From Deinococcus fonticola (GTDB lineage Bacteria; Deinococcota; Deinococci; Deinococcales; Deinococcaceae), in assembly GCF_004634215.1 (NCBI RefSeq), contig NZ_SMMH01000003.1:62001-126000 (forward strand): DNA of 64,000 nt, in the 5' to 3' direction. The number at the start of each line of letters is the position of its first letter. The first letter of the stretch is position 1. Shown here one piece after another: positions 63,705 to 64,000 of this stretch. The translations under genes were made by a program, and so were the position numbers. The notes below the pieces were generated by a model, which had not been told where the DNA came from, ran no database searches, and was given only the letters and a program-made list of their open reading frames with translations.

Positions 63705-64000
63705 AGGAACCTCCAGGGCCGGGAACCGCTTCCAGGGCTTCCGGCACTCACAAGGGGCATGATACGCGCCTGTCCGGCGCGGCCCGGTCAGGACACCTTG
63801 AGAAAATCACAAGCAAAACGGCTGTCTTACGCGGCAGCTTCCGCGCTCTCGAAGCTGGTTTATTGGCGAGTGGTCGGATGGCTTTACTTGCGAACTGGAG
63901 ATTTCGCGCCGCCCTGCGCGGGACGCTGAAGGCACAGTTGAAACGTCTTAACCCCACGGCTCAGAGCAGCAAAAAAATATCTACATCAGGCTGAATCTTC
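63705..64000. other. Region upstream of gnd to the window edge, no gene recognised
   Basis: 296 nt. Open frames here lack ribosome sites, leaderless -10 placement and family resemblance. It probably contains the gnd promoter, but no clear box stands out. Confidence 0.5.

Noticed and set aside
63748..63957. 69-codon minus-strand ORF upstream of gnd
   Set aside because: No ribosome site or -10, Arg-rich shadow-like composition.

Overview
The window is high-GC bacterial DNA that reads as a Deinococcus chromosome. Supporting signs are a fused SecDF, a Taq-like PolA with a vestigial proofreading domain, a ZnuC/MntB-type metal ABC transporter, an ISDra2-like TnpB, dispersed intergenic repeats of about 120 bp, and many leaderless promoters in which a TANNNT -10 box ends 6-7 nt before the ATG or GTG. 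This promoter style is known from Deinococcus. The species cannot be fixed from the sequence alone.

Layout. 1-7.3 kb: the end of secDF, an MFS efflux pump under a TetR-type operator, and a maltose-type ABC importer (malE, hairpin, malF, malG). 7.3-12.2 kb: rarA, a copper-centre assembly operon for cytochrome oxidase (PCuAC, Sco1, CtaG), and an autoregulated-looking LacI regulator. 12.2-17.5 kb: a pst/phoU phosphate operon behind a phased Pho-box array. 17.6-27.6 kb: TetR, pyrD, carA, a five-gene GNAT acetyltransferase group around argH (one likely N-acetylglutamate synthase), pilT-panC and a small YvlD-like membrane protein. 28-37.4 kb: polA with an overlapping putative PD-(D/E)XK gene, etfBA, metal-importer ATPase and permease, a large parvulin foldase, and tRNA-Arg(CCG).

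37.5-49.7 kb: a lipoprotein, a GGDEF protein, an IS605-type element with TnpB but no TnpA, malic enzyme, YihY, AIM24, a low-GC gene with a glycosylase-like helix-hairpin-helix motif, an aminotransferase, a Pro/Ala-rich envelope protein, YraN and a stand-alone dsRBD protein. 49.7-58.4 kb: SppA, a methyltransferase remnant, PepF, a DUF4139 protein, a (p)ppGpp synthetase-like protein, and yjcH-actP in which actP carries an in-frame TGA. 58.4-64 kb: a DinB-like protein, a 5-formyl-THF cyclo-ligase homologue and an oxidative pentose-phosphate operon (gnd-zwf-opcA) whose Zwf has a histone-H1-like N-terminal extension.

Most of the window is core metabolism and cell maintenance. The most unusual items are the polA-coupled nuclease-like ORF, the HhH-GPD-like ORF, the lone dsRBD protein, the orphan TnpB, the actP nonsense codon, the repeat family (which appears to have rebuilt the start of one acetyltransferase) and the Zwf tail. 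No CRISPR array, rRNA, prophage or multi-gene defence system was recognised.
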